A DNA stretch of 64,000 nt from Oceaniglobus trochenteri (GTDB taxonomy: Bacteria > Pseudomonadota > Alphaproteobacteria > Rhodobacterales > Rhodobacteraceae). Below, piece after piece: positions 1 through 8,553 of this stretch (its first letter is position 1; each line of letters opens with the position of its first letter). The notes beneath the pieces are model-generated. The model worked only from the letters and a program-made list of their open reading frames with translations, did not search any database and was not told the origin of the DNA. The position numbers and the translations under genes are program-made. The stretch spans positions 31,937 through 95,936 of the forward strand of contig NZ_JACNMM010000015.1 in NCBI RefSeq assembly GCF_020529025.1, given 5' to 3'.

Positions 1-647
1 AGGACCACCGAGGCCGCGACATAAAGCACCAGCATCCCCGCCATGACAAGGTATTCCACCCTGAACACCGGCCGCAGACCACGCGCCGCAACCATCTGGC
101 AGACCAGAATCGCAAGCGGCAAAAGCAGGAAGTAATGTTTGAGCGCGACACCGAAGGTCGCCCATACTGCGACCCCGGCGCGCATGGGGCCCGACACCGG
201 ACGGGACACGAGGTTCATCACCAGAAACGGCAGGAACAGGATGGCGAACAGGTGGTCGCGCTGTCCGAAATCTGCGATCGGCAGCAGCAGAAGGCCAACC
301 GCCGCCACGGCAAGAACCACCGGGCGCGCCGCCGCTGTCGGCCCCCCCTCGCGCGCCAGAAGCCGCTGTGACAGGGCCAGCGACACCGCCGCAAGCACCA
401 GCACGAACCCCTTGAAGGCGACAGTTGGGTCAATCCCTGCCACGCGCGACACCCAGACCGGAATCGCGGTAAGGTAGAAGGCCAGCGGCGGATTGAGCTC
501 AAGGATTTCCGCGTAGATCCCGACCCCGTCCAGCCACCAGCCCGTCGAGATCAGGTACCAGCTTATATCGTGGCTCAGAAGCGTGCCCCAGAGAAGATGG
601 ATGGCAACCGCCATGACGGCGGCGGGGGCGGCAAGGTCTTTCATCAT
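1..647 (-). CDS. Membrane glycosyltransferase-like protein (partial, C-terminus outside window)
   Basis: Only the first 215 or so codons lie in the window; the frame runs off the left edge. Two adjacent ATG codons (647 and 644) begin a peptide starting MMKDLAAPAAVMAVAIH. It is a chain of hydrophobic segments with a loop carrying WYLISTGWWLDG and YAEILELNPPLAFY, a layout typical of GT39/ArnT/DUF2029-type polyprenyl-sugar transferases, where acidic loop residues sit after the first membrane span. It lies 78 bp downstream of the methyltransferase and probably shares its transcript with the GtrB-like gene. The role is inferred to be transfer of a lipid-linked sugar outside the membrane. The family call rests on topology and context only. 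Confidence 0.6.
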   Translation of the reverse strand, partial: MMKDLAAPAAVMAVAIHLLWGTLLSHDISWYLISTGWWLDGVGIYAEILELNPPLAFYLTAIPVWVSRVAGIDPTVAFKGFVLVLAAVSLALSQRLLAREGGPTAAARPVVLAVAAVGLLLLPIADFGQRDHLFAILFLPFLVMNLVSRPVSGPMRAGVAVWATFGVALKHYFLLLPLAILVCQMVAARGLRPVFRVEYLVMAGMLVLYVAASVV

Positions 648-725
648 GTTCGGGCAACCGGTTCTTTCATCACGACGCGAAAGGCCCGCAGGCAGGCCAG
701 GGGCCATTGCCCCAGTGCATGCCGA

Positions 726-1427
726 TCATCGGGCCCGGCCGATGGCCGCATATTGCGCGCCCAGCGGCAACCAATGCAGCCGCCGCTCAAGCGCCCGGAA
801 GGCCGGGCGGTTGGTGGGGAAGAAAACGAAGTTGCGCGTCGCCACCTCGGCCAGCCCTGCGCGTCGCATGTAGCCGCGCATCTTGCGGGGCCCCAGCAGG
901 ACGGCATCTGCGTCAAAGGGACAGCGGGCCACCGAAATCCGCGTGCCCGGGTTGGCCGGATTGTGCTCGACAAGGCAGACCATGCCGCCGGGCGATACCA
1001 CGCGGGCAAGTTCGGCCATGAAGCCCGTCCATTGCTCCACCGGCACATGGTGCATGACGCAGATCGACAGAGCCATGTCGAAACTGTTGTCCGCGAACGG
1101 AAGTCTTTTGCCGTCATAGGCGTCATAAAGATTGCCGGGGTTGTCCTGTTTCGCCCGTTCGATGCTTTGGCCCGAGATGTCGACACCATGGATCGATCCG
1201 AACAGGCCCGAGAGCAGAGGGTGCAAGGCCCCAACGCCACACCCCACGTCAAGAAGGCTTGGCTCTGGCCGGTCGGCAAGCCGCATGGCCAGAAGATCGC
1301 GGATCATCAGCGCCTTGGACTGCTGGAAAAAACCATGGGACAGCCCAGAGAAGCTGATCGATTGCTCGACCGTGTCCACATAGGAATCGCGGTAGGCGTC
1401 GAACTCGGTCTGCACGATGTCAGCCAT
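726..1427 (-). CDS. Class I SAM-dependent methyltransferase
   Basis: This 233-residue protein carries the class I motif I LLDVGCGVG at residues 58-66, followed by an acidic strand end GVDIS at 81-85 that would bind the SAM ribose. The later segments ALSICVMHHVP and PGGMVCLVEHNP match motifs II and III of Methyltransf_11/25. The ATG at 1427 is chosen because it overlaps the end of the upstream glycosyltransferase by 8 nt, a translational-coupling arrangement. An upstream extension to 1535 would run inside that gene. The partner genes suggest methylation of a sugar or lipid intermediate in envelope glycan assembly, but the substrate cannot be read from the sequence. Confidence 0.85.
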   Translation of the reverse strand: MADIVQTEFDAYRDSYVDTVEQSISFSGLSHGFFQQSKALMIRDLLAMRLADRPEPSLLDVGCGVGALHPLLSGLFGSIHGVDISGQSIERAKQDNPGNLYDAYDGKRLPFADNSFDMALSICVMHHVPVEQWTGFMAELARVVSPGGMVCLVEHNPANPGTRISVARCPFDADAVLLGPRKMRGYMRRAGLAEVATRNFVFFPTNRPAFRALERRLHWLPLGAQYAAIGRAR

Positions 1428-2424
1428 GGACCACCAGTTTCGGTTGCGGCATCCGAACCGGTTCGGTGATGCCGATGCTTTCGGAAACGAAGTAAAGCGG
1501 GCGGTTCTTGCTTTCGTTGTGGATGCGCCCGACATAAAGGCCGATCACGCCGCTGATCAGCAGGTTCATGCCCGCCAGGAACGACAGGATCACGATGGTC
1601 GAGGCCCAGCCCGCCACCAGCCCGCCGGTAAAAAGCGCAATAACGAAGATGTAGATGCCATATGTCATCGCGCCAAGCGACACCAGCGCCCCCAGCCAGA
1701 GCGCCAGGCGAAGCGGCACGTCCGAGAACCCGATCACGCCATCCATCGCAAGGCGCATCATCTTCTTCAGGGGGTACTTGGTCTTGCCCGCCAACCGCTG
1801 TGGCCGGTCGAATTGCACGATGGTCTGACGGAAGCCCACCCATGCGAACATGCCGCGAAGATACCGGTCGCGCTCGGGCATCGATCGGATCGCCTCGACC
1901 ACCTTGGCGTCGACCAGTCGGAAATCGCCGACGTTGCGCGGAATCTCGACCGACGACAGCCGCGCCAGAAGCCGATAGTAAAGGTTCGCCGACCACTTCT
2001 TGAACCGCGTTTCCCCTTCGCGAAGGCGCCGCTGCGCATGGACGATCTCGTAACCCGCGCGCCATTGCGCGACCAGGTCATGCACCACCTCCGGTGGATC
2101 CTGAAGATCGGCGTCCATGATGATGACGGCCGCGCCGCGCACCGTGTTCAGCCCCGCCGTCACTGCGATCTGGTGGCCGAAGTTGCGCGACAGGCGGATC
2201 AGCTTGACGCGTGGATCGCGCCGGGCCGCGGCTGCGACAATTGCCGCGCCGGCATCCCGGCTGCCGTCATCGACGAAGACCGCCTCGCAAGGCCCGTCCA
2301 GCGCGCCCATGAGATCGCTCAGGCGCAAGAGCAGCGTTCCCAGCACCTCTTCCTCGTTCATGAAGGGGATTACGAAGCTGTATGTAATCTGGGTTTTCAT
2401 TGGTTCTGCCGCCACCGTTGTCAT
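1420..2424 (-). CDS. Family 2 glycosyltransferase, GtrB/DPM1-like, with two C-terminal membrane spans
   Basis: The enzyme is expected to load a sugar from a nucleotide donor onto undecaprenyl phosphate at the cytoplasmic membrane. The GT-A fold shows VDDGS at about residues 51-55 and the metal-binding DADLQDPP at 104-111. Two hydrophobic segments near the C-terminus are followed by YVGRIHNESKNRP, a tail typical of bactoprenol glucosyltransferases. The next genes on the strand, a methyltransferase and a membrane GT-like protein, fit a flip-and-transfer glycosylation module. The start is uncertain: ATG at 2424 gives 334 residues, while an internal ATG at 2400 gives MKTQITYSF, closer to usual family starts. 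Neither has a clear Shine-Dalgarno. Confidence 0.85.
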   Translation of the reverse strand: MTTVAAEPMKTQITYSFVIPFMNEEEVLGTLLLRLSDLMGALDGPCEAVFVDDGSRDAGAAIVAAAARRDPRVKLIRLSRNFGHQIAVTAGLNTVRGAAVIIMDADLQDPPEVVHDLVAQWRAGYEIVHAQRRLREGETRFKKWSANLYYRLLARLSSVEIPRNVGDFRLVDAKVVEAIRSMPERDRYLRGMFAWVGFRQTIVQFDRPQRLAGKTKYPLKKMMRLAMDGVIGFSDVPLRLALWLGALVSLGAMTYGIYIFVIALFTGGLVAGWASTIVILSFLAGMNLLISGVIGLYVGRIHNESKNRPLYFVSESIGITEPVRMPQPKLVVHG

Positions 2425-2576
2425 GAAAGCGATTGGGGATACTCATTTCGATTTCCCTTGGTCACAATCAATGGCGGCGGAAGTATGACTATTTCCGGAA
2501 GATTGGGCCTAAAAGGCGGGAAAGAACCGCAATCGAATTCCCCCTCATTTGCCCCGATGAAAATGACCGCTGTGCA

Positions 2577-2592
2577 ATCCCCCCTTGGGGAT
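2577..2592 (-). terminator. Short hairpin at the end of the tetR gene
   Basis: The inverted repeat ATCCCC-N4-GGGGAT lies directly at the TetR stop codon (2592-2594). It could end the alcohol-oxidation operon transcript. There is no T-run after it, so it may be only a weak or Rho-assisted stop. Confidence 0.35.
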
Positions 2593-3236
2593 CAGGCCCG
2601 CGCCGGTGGCGTTCCGGTCAGCGTTGCGATGGCCGTCAGTTGCCTGAGCACATGGGCGTGGAAGTGGTCCAGCGCGTCGGCGTCGTCGGCAAGGTGGCGG
2701 TGCAGGTAATAGCGGAACGCGCCGTCCAGCCCAAGATATGCGTCCAGCGCCAGGTCGCGTGGCAGGCCCAGGCGCGCGAAAAGCCGCGAGACGAGGGCGA
2801 TGAGCTCGGCCTCGATCTCTTCGACGACATCGGCGAAATCGGGATCGAACAGGGCCTGCGAGCGGATGTCGTACCATAGGCGATGGGTTTCCGCCTCGCG
2901 CCGGATCGATTCGCGCAGGCCCTGGGCAAAGGCCTCGGCAAGGGGCTGGCCTCCGGTCCGGTCGTTCATCACGGCGTCGAGTTCGGCAATGAAATCGGCC
3001 TTGTACTTGCGCACGCAGAACTTGATCAGGTCGGTCTTGTCGTCGAAATAATAGTGCAGCATCCCGACCGCGACGCCCGAAAGCTCGGCGATGTCGCGCA
3101 GGCTGGTGCGGGCATAGCCAAGCTGCTTCAGCGCATTGATGGCCGCTGTTCCCAGCTCGTCCTTGCGCTTCGATCGCTTTTCGGATCGCTTGCGCGCCTT
3201 GCTTTCCAGCTTGTCGATTTTTTCAAGTTTGCCCAA
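2592..3236 (-). CDS. TetR/AcrR-family transcriptional regulator
   Basis: The 214-residue protein has a lysine/arginine-rich N-terminus (residues 1-27), then a TetR helix-turn-helix at about 28-72 with TSLRDIAELSGVAVGMLHYY, the signature of the TetR_N domain (usually GxxYYHF). The C-terminal helical ligand domain is unassigned. It is the last gene after the GMC dehydrogenase, acyl-CoA ligase and aldehyde dehydrogenase, 65 nt downstream of the last. It is therefore likely to sense an alcohol, aldehyde or acyl-CoA and repress the operon. A candidate operator is the palindrome at 8402-8425. The inducer is unknown. Confidence 0.85.
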   Translation of the reverse strand: MGKLEKIDKLESKARKRSEKRSKRKDELGTAAINALKQLGYARTSLRDIAELSGVAVGMLHYYFDDKTDLIKFCVRKYKADFIAELDAVMNDRTGGQPLAEAFAQGLRESIRREAETHRLWYDIRSQALFDPDFADVVEEIEAELIALVSRLFARLGLPRDLALDAYLGLDGAFRYYLHRHLADDADALDHFHAHVLRQLTAIATLTGTPPARA

Positions 3237-3301
3237 TGCCTCGTCCGTCCCTTGGTCTTGGAGAATGCGCAGCGGCCCGGTGACGGACCGCTGCCCCGTA
3301 A

Positions 3302-5041
3302 TCAGCCCAGAAGGGCGTTCAGGAAGATGCGCGGCAGCTTCAGCCAGGACGGCCGATGCTGGAACCCGGTCAGCAGCTTGCCCACCTTGTCCTGCTTGCG
3401 GTTGGTGATGAACCAGGGCGGGCGCGGCAGCAGCGAAAACCGCCCCGACAGCAGGTTGCGCGGGAAGGGTTGCCAGGGCGCCTCGATCACCACCCGTTCG
3501 GGGGAATCGAACATGAAGGTATTGTGGGCAAAGCCGATCCCGCTTTGCACATCGTCAAGGGTGTGGCCCGGAAACGCGCCCCAGGGGCAGGCAGAGGCCA
3601 GGAAGCCAAGGCCAGTCCAGGCGTTGATGGCGATGGTGCCATAGTGCAGATCGCCGATGATCTCTTCAAAGCGGCTGGCCCCGATCTGGCGGATCGTGTC
3701 GGGGTGGATGATGATGTTGGCCCCCAATGTTCCGTAAAGCGCGTCATTGGCATAGGCCACCGCCGCCCGCAGATAAGCCTCGGGGTCGGTTTCCGCGATC
3801 TCGTGGGTCGACAGGGCCGGGGCGAAAATCTCGTTCCGGCGATACCAGTCGTCCGTCGTCGCATCGACCGGCACCAGCGCGACGGGGGGCACCCCGCCAC
3901 GGTCCAGCCGGACCACGTTTTTCCCCCGGCTTTCGAATTCGGCCATCCTGTCCTTTGCGCCCGGATACCAGGGCTGGCGCTGTGCCTCGCCCGACAACAC
4001 GTCGCGCAGGTTGGACATCAGCCTGTCCTTGCCATCCCAGTCGCGGGGCAGCACCAGCATCTGGCAGGCCACGCAGTTGAACCCCGAATTGTGCAGCTTC
4101 TGCGTCGCCAGGTGTTCGGCCTGGAACCTGAGGTCGGCCGCGCTCCAGGCGCCCGGCACCACGATGGTGGGGCAGACGGCGCCCAGTTCCGACGTGATGT
4201 GCTTGGTCAGTTTCGGGGTGCCCGCGGCCTTGTTCGCCGCACCCTCGGCCCCCGGGCCCCAGACGATGGCATCATGGGTCGCCGCGGCGCCGGTGATGTG
4301 GATTTCGGCCACGTCGGGATGGTTGCACAGGTAGGCACCCACATCCGCGCCGCCCTTGACGATGCGCAGGGCGTCGCGGTCGATCAGCGGTTTCAGGGCG
4401 GCCTCGAGGTATTCGGTCAGGTAGTCGTTGACCGGGTTCATCTTCAGCACCACCACCTGGTGCTCCGAGAACAGCTTCTGGAAGGCGTCCAGCGGCGAGA
4501 TGGCGGCGATGTTGCCCGCCCCCAGCACCAGCGCCACCTTGCCCTGCCGACGGGCTACGGGGGTGTCATAGGCGGCTGCGGTGTGGTCGGCCAGGTTGGC
4601 CTGGGTCACGCCCTCGCGCATCCAGACCTCGGCCTTCACCCCCGAAAGCAGCAGCCGATCCCAGATCGTATGGGGCAGCACCCTGACCGCCAGTTGCCCG
4701 GTCGCGGTGCGGCGTTTGCCAAGATGGTCGAGATAGGCCTTCCCCTCCATCTGCGACAGGGTCTGGATCAGCCCGTTGCAGGCCGACATCACCGCATAGG
4801 GCCCCGAGGTCCATTCCTCGCCCACCAGCGCCGACCCCTCGGGGATCAGCTTGTGACGGGCGGCGGTGGTGGCCCAGCCTTCGGCCACCTGCATCAGGTT
4901 GTCCTTGATCTCTTGCAGGATCGCTATGCGTTCGGCATTCGTGGTGCGCGCCCAGCTGTCCCTTGCCGCGCCCAGCGTGGCAATGACGGCGTCAAGATCG
5001 GGGCGGGGTTCAAGCGCGGGCGTCTTCGGTGCGGCGGTCAT
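3302..5041 (-). CDS. Aldehyde dehydrogenase family protein (long, 579 aa)
   Basis: The NAD(P)-dependent oxidation of an aldehyde to an acid is inferred from the ALDH fold: a Rossmann stretch LGAGNIAAISPLDA around residues 173-186, the ITGAA segment near 249, a general-base glutamate in SELGAVCP (E285), and a cysteine site NSGFNCVACQ (C323 or C326). At 579 residues it is longer than the usual roughly 480-500, with extra sequence at both ends, including a basic C-terminal tail ending in LPRIFLNALLG. It begins 3 nt after the ligase stop, so the two are co-translated. Together with the GMC dehydrogenase and ligase it would turn an alcohol into an acyl-CoA. Confidence 0.87.
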   Translation of the reverse strand: MTAAPKTPALEPRPDLDAVIATLGAARDSWARTTNAERIAILQEIKDNLMQVAEGWATTAARHKLIPEGSALVGEEWTSGPYAVMSACNGLIQTLSQMEGKAYLDHLGKRRTATGQLAVRVLPHTIWDRLLLSGVKAEVWMREGVTQANLADHTAAAYDTPVARRQGKVALVLGAGNIAAISPLDAFQKLFSEHQVVVLKMNPVNDYLTEYLEAALKPLIDRDALRIVKGGADVGAYLCNHPDVAEIHITGAAATHDAIVWGPGAEGAANKAAGTPKLTKHITSELGAVCPTIVVPGAWSAADLRFQAEHLATQKLHNSGFNCVACQMLVLPRDWDGKDRLMSNLRDVLSGEAQRQPWYPGAKDRMAEFESRGKNVVRLDRGGVPPVALVPVDATTDDWYRRNEIFAPALSTHEIAETDPEAYLRAAVAYANDALYGTLGANIIIHPDTIRQIGASRFEEIIGDLHYGTIAINAWTGLGFLASACPWGAFPGHTLDDVQSGIGFAHNTFMFDSPERVVIEAPWQPFPRNLLSGRFSLLPRPPWFITNRKQDKVGKLLTGFQHRPSWLKLPRIFLNALLG

Positions 5042-5044
5042 GGT

Positions 5045-6670
5045 CTATTTCCCTTCCATCAGCACATCGCCGAATTCTTCGCGCAGCTTGTTCTTCATGA
5101 CCTTGCCGGTGGCACCCAGCGGCAGATCCTCGACAAAGATCACCCGGTCGGGCACCTGCCAGCTTGCCACCTTGCCATTGTAGAAATCGCGCAGCTCCTG
5201 TTCCGAGGGATCGGCGTTCTTGGACTTCACTGCGATCAGCACGGGGCGTTCGCCCCATTTTTCATGTTGCGCGGCGATGGCGGCGGCATTGGCGACCTGG
5301 GGGTGGGCAATGGCGATGTTCTCAAGCTCCACCGTCGAAATCCACTCGCCCCCCGACTTGATGATGTCCTTGGAGCGGTCGCGGATGATGACGTAGCCAT
5401 CGGAATCGATGGTCGCGACGTCGCCGGTGTCGAACCAGCCATCCTCGGTCAGCGCGCTTTCGTCCTTGCCGAAATAGCTTTCGACAATCCAATGCCCGCA
5501 GATCTGCAGGTTGCCCTGGGTTTCGCCGTCATGGGGCAGGAGGGCGCCGTTTTCATCGACGATCCGCAGGTCCACCCCCCAGGGCGCGCGTCCTTGGCTT
5601 AGCCGGACCCTGGCCTGTTCGTCCTCGGAAAGGGCGCGGTGCTTTTGCAGAAGCTGGTTCAGGGTGCCAAGGGGGCTGGTTTCGGTCATGCCCCAGGCAT
5701 GGACCAGATCGACCCCGTATTTGTCGCGGAAGGTGGGGATCATCGAGGGCGGCAGGGCCGAACCGCCCACGACCGTGCGGGTCATGCTGGCAGCGCTTGA
5801 ACCGGTCTTCTCCAACCCGTCCAGAAGGCTCATCCAGATGGTGGGCACGCCCAGCGACAGCGTGACCTTTTCGGCGTCGATCAGTTTCGCCAGGCTTTCG
5901 CCATCCAGCTTCGGCCCCGGCAGCACCAGCTTTGCCCCGGTATGCGCCGCGATATAGGGCACGCCCCAGGCGTTGACGTGGAACATGGGAACCACCGGCA
6001 TCACCGTATCCGAAGCCGAGATCGCGATGCCGTCGGGCTGGTTCCCGGCGATCGAATGCAGCACGGTGGACCGGTGCGTATACTGCACGCCCTTGGGGTT
6101 GCCGGTGGTGCCCGAGGTATAGCACAGCGCGCCGGGGGTGTTTTCATCGAGGTTGGGCCAGGAATAGACGGCATCGCCCGAGGCCACCAGCTCGTCATAG
6201 AACTTCAGCCCGTCGATCTTCGTCGCCGCCTCGTCATCGCGCGCGCCCAGCAGGACGAAGTGCTGCACCGTGTCGAGATGGTTCTTCACGGCCACCACCA
6301 GCGGCAGGAAGGTGCTGTCGAACATCAGCACCCGGTCCTGGGCATGGTTGACGATATAGGCCAACTGTTCGGGGTGCAGGCGGGGGTTCAGGGTGTGGGT
6401 CACGCGCCCGCCGCCGGCCACGCCGAAATAGATCTCAAGATGGCGGCGGTTGTTCCAGGCAATGGTCCCGACCCGCGCGCCTGGCTCCAGCCCCAGGCTG
6501 TCAAGCGCCGAGGCCAGCCTGCGGGCATTGGCGCCCACCGCGCCCCAGGTGCTGCGCGCCACCTCGCCCGATGTCTCGACCGAGACGATTTCGGTGCCGG
6601 CGTGAAACCGCTCGGCGTGTTCGATCAGCGAACTGATGGTCAGTTGCTTCTGCATCATGGTTCCGGACAT
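5045..6670 (-). CDS. AMP-forming acyl-CoA ligase (AlkK-like)
   Basis: The ATP-dependent activation of a fatty acid to acyl-CoA is supported by the adenylate-forming P-loop YTSGTTGNPKG at residues 184-194, the WGMTETSP motif, the GWFDTGDVATID hinge region with RSKDIIKSGGEWIS, and a C-terminal catalytic lysine in PLGATGKVMKNKL. At 541 residues it matches medium/long-chain ligases of the AlkK type. The ATG at 6670 has GGAGGA placed about 8 nt upstream; a further ATG at 6685 lies upstream of that site and is not used. It sits between the GMC dehydrogenase (21 nt) and the aldehyde dehydrogenase. The natural chain length is unknown. Confidence 0.9.
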   Translation of the reverse strand: MSGTMMQKQLTISSLIEHAERFHAGTEIVSVETSGEVARSTWGAVGANARRLASALDSLGLEPGARVGTIAWNNRRHLEIYFGVAGGGRVTHTLNPRLHPEQLAYIVNHAQDRVLMFDSTFLPLVVAVKNHLDTVQHFVLLGARDDEAATKIDGLKFYDELVASGDAVYSWPNLDENTPGALCYTSGTTGNPKGVQYTHRSTVLHSIAGNQPDGIAISASDTVMPVVPMFHVNAWGVPYIAAHTGAKLVLPGPKLDGESLAKLIDAEKVTLSLGVPTIWMSLLDGLEKTGSSAASMTRTVVGGSALPPSMIPTFRDKYGVDLVHAWGMTETSPLGTLNQLLQKHRALSEDEQARVRLSQGRAPWGVDLRIVDENGALLPHDGETQGNLQICGHWIVESYFGKDESALTEDGWFDTGDVATIDSDGYVIIRDRSKDIIKSGGEWISTVELENIAIAHPQVANAAAIAAQHEKWGERPVLIAVKSKNADPSEQELRDFYNGKVASWQVPDRVIFVEDLPLGATGKVMKNKLREEFGDVLMEGK

Positions 6671-6691
6671 TTCGTGCTCCTCCACTTTTCC

Positions 6692-8338
6692 CTATTCGGC
6701 GGCCACTGCGGCCTGTGCCGTGCCGCGGATCATGTCGGCGGCGCGTTCCGCGATCATGATGGTCGGCGCATTGGTGTTTCCCCCGATCAGCCGCGGCATG
6801 ACCGAGGCGTCGACGACGCGCAGCCCGTCGATACCGTGAACCTTCAGTTCGGGATCGACAACGGCCATGTCATCGACCCCCATCTTGCAGGTGCCCACGG
6901 GGTGATAAATGGTATCGGCGCGGGCGCGGATGTGCCTTTCCCATTCCGCCTCGGGCATGTCGTCTTTCACCCCGAACAATTCCTTGTGGCGGTACTTTCC
7001 CATGGCGGGCGCCTGCAGGATGTCGCGGGTCATCCGCGCGGCCTTGATCGTGGTGTCAAGATCGCGGGGGTCGGACAGGAACCTGGGGTCGATGCCCGGG
7101 GCCGCCATGGGATCGCCGCTTTGCAGGAACACCTCGCCCCGGCTGTGGGGCCGCAGGGCGCAGACATGGCAGCTGTAGCCATAGCCAAGGTGCAGCTTGC
7201 GGGCGTGGTCATCGACGATCGAGATCACGAAATGCAACTGGAAATCGGGCCGTTCCAGAGATGGATCGGTCTTGAGGAACCCCGCGCCCTCGGCGAAGGG
7301 GGTGGCGATCATGCCGGTGCCGTCCTTGCGCCATTGCAGGATGTTCTTCAGCAGCCGCCCGGTTCCGGACAGGCCGATGCCGAAATTGTCGGTGTCCTTC
7401 GTCTTGTAGGCCAGGATGAAATCAAGGTGATCCTGAAGGTTCTGCCCCACACCGGGCAGGTCATGCACCACCTCGATTCCGTGGCGGCGGATCTCGTCGG
7501 CCCGCCCGATGCCCGAAAGCATCAGAAGCTGCGGCGAATTGAACGCACCGCCCGAAAGGATCACCTCGCGCGTGGCCATGGCGCGTTTCGTTTCCTTGCC
7601 GACGCGGTATTCCACGCCGGTGGCGCGCTTGCCCTCCATCACGATGCGGGTGGCATGGGCGCGGGTCACCACCGTCAGGTTCGGGCGGCTGTTCATCACC
7701 GGAAAGAGGTACCCAGCCGCCGCCGAGCAGCGTTCACCGTTGCGCTTGCGGTCGTGGAACTGTGTCACCTGGTACAGCCCGACGCCTTCGTTGTCGCCGG
7801 TGTTGAAATCCTGAACCTCGCGGTGCTGCATCTGGGTGGCCGCCTCGATGAAGGCGCGGGTGATGGGGCGGGGGCTTTTCTGATCCGACACCTGAAGCGG
7901 CCCCTCGGCGCCATGAAAGGCATCCGCGCCATTCTGGTTGTTCTCGGACCGGCGGAAATAGGGCAGGCATTCCTCCCAGGACCAGCCCTCGCACCCCAGA
8001 TCGGCCCATTCGTCGTAGTCGGACTTGTGGCCGCGCACGTAAAGCATGGCGTTGATCGCGCTTGAACCGCCCAGCCCCTTGCCCCGCGGCTGATAGCCCT
8101 TGCGCCCGTTCAGGCCGGGTTGCGGCACCGTGTCGAAGGCCCAGTTGGAAATCTTGCCATGGCCCGGCATCATCGCCACCACCCCGGCGGGTGCGCGGAT
8201 CAGCAGGTGCTTGCCCGCTCCTCCGGCCTCAAGCAGGCAGACCCTTGTTTTGCCGTCCTCGCTCAGCCGTGCCGCCAGGGTTGCGCCCGCAGATCCGCCC
8301 CCCACGACGACATATTCGAATCTCGTCTCCGAAGTCAT
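6692..8338 (-). CDS. GMC-family FAD alcohol dehydrogenase (AlkJ/BetA-like)
   Basis: This 548-residue flavoprotein oxidises an alcohol to an aldehyde, probably passing electrons to quinone at the membrane. The N-terminal dinucleotide fold VVGGGSAGATLA (residues 11-22) binds FAD, GKGLGGSSAINAM is the GMC signature 1, and GGAFNSPQLLMLSGIG is signature 2. The active-site pair is H479 (YHPVGTCKMG) and N521 (GGNTNAP). The ATG at 8338 has the strong ribosome site GGAGGAG just upstream; in-frame sequence to 8413 would add an unrelated N-terminus. It heads the operon with the ligase, aldehyde dehydrogenase and TetR regulator. Choline dehydrogenase is an alternative, but no betaine genes are nearby and the ligase favours fatty alcohols. 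Confidence 0.9.
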   Translation of the reverse strand: MTSETRFEYVVVGGGSAGATLAARLSEDGKTRVCLLEAGGAGKHLLIRAPAGVVAMMPGHGKISNWAFDTVPQPGLNGRKGYQPRGKGLGGSSAINAMLYVRGHKSDYDEWADLGCEGWSWEECLPYFRRSENNQNGADAFHGAEGPLQVSDQKSPRPITRAFIEAATQMQHREVQDFNTGDNEGVGLYQVTQFHDRKRNGERCSAAAGYLFPVMNSRPNLTVVTRAHATRIVMEGKRATGVEYRVGKETKRAMATREVILSGGAFNSPQLLMLSGIGRADEIRRHGIEVVHDLPGVGQNLQDHLDFILAYKTKDTDNFGIGLSGTGRLLKNILQWRKDGTGMIATPFAEGAGFLKTDPSLERPDFQLHFVISIVDDHARKLHLGYGYSCHVCALRPHSRGEVFLQSGDPMAAPGIDPRFLSDPRDLDTTIKAARMTRDILQAPAMGKYRHKELFGVKDDMPEAEWERHIRARADTIYHPVGTCKMGVDDMAVVDPELKVHGIDGLRVVDASVMPRLIGGNTNAPTIMIAERAADMIRGTAQAAVAAE

Positions 8339-8401
8339 GATTTCTCCTCCCGTCGCGGCCGAGTCGACGCAACCGGCCCCTCCACAAGAATATTGAACAT
8401 C

Positions 8402-8425
8402 TAAATTGGTCATCTGTCCAATTTA
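8402..8425. promoter_or_regulatory. Perfect palindrome upstream of the GMC dehydrogenase operon
   Basis: The sequence TAAATTGG-N8-CCAATTTA is a perfect inverted repeat with 8-bp arms, 64 bp upstream of the GMC start codon. It is AT-rich against a GC-rich background, and its reading on the minus strand includes TTGGAC, usable as a -35 box. Its size and position fit an operator for the TetR regulator of this operon, though a GntR-type site is also possible. Confidence 0.6.
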
Positions 8426-8553
8426 TTTGTCCTGACTTTGGAAATGACGTCACCGTCACACGACCTGCCCCGCCATCGCGCAGGGCAGCCAGCACACAAC
8501 CGAAGTGAGAGTGGGAAATCAGGGCGCAGGCCCCGGGGAAGGATCGTTTCGCC

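Noticed and set aside
3356..8065. Long plus-strand frames opposite the aldehyde dehydrogenase, ligase and GMC genes
   Set aside because: These are antisense shadows of confident minus-strand enzymes; no domain or ribosome site supports them.
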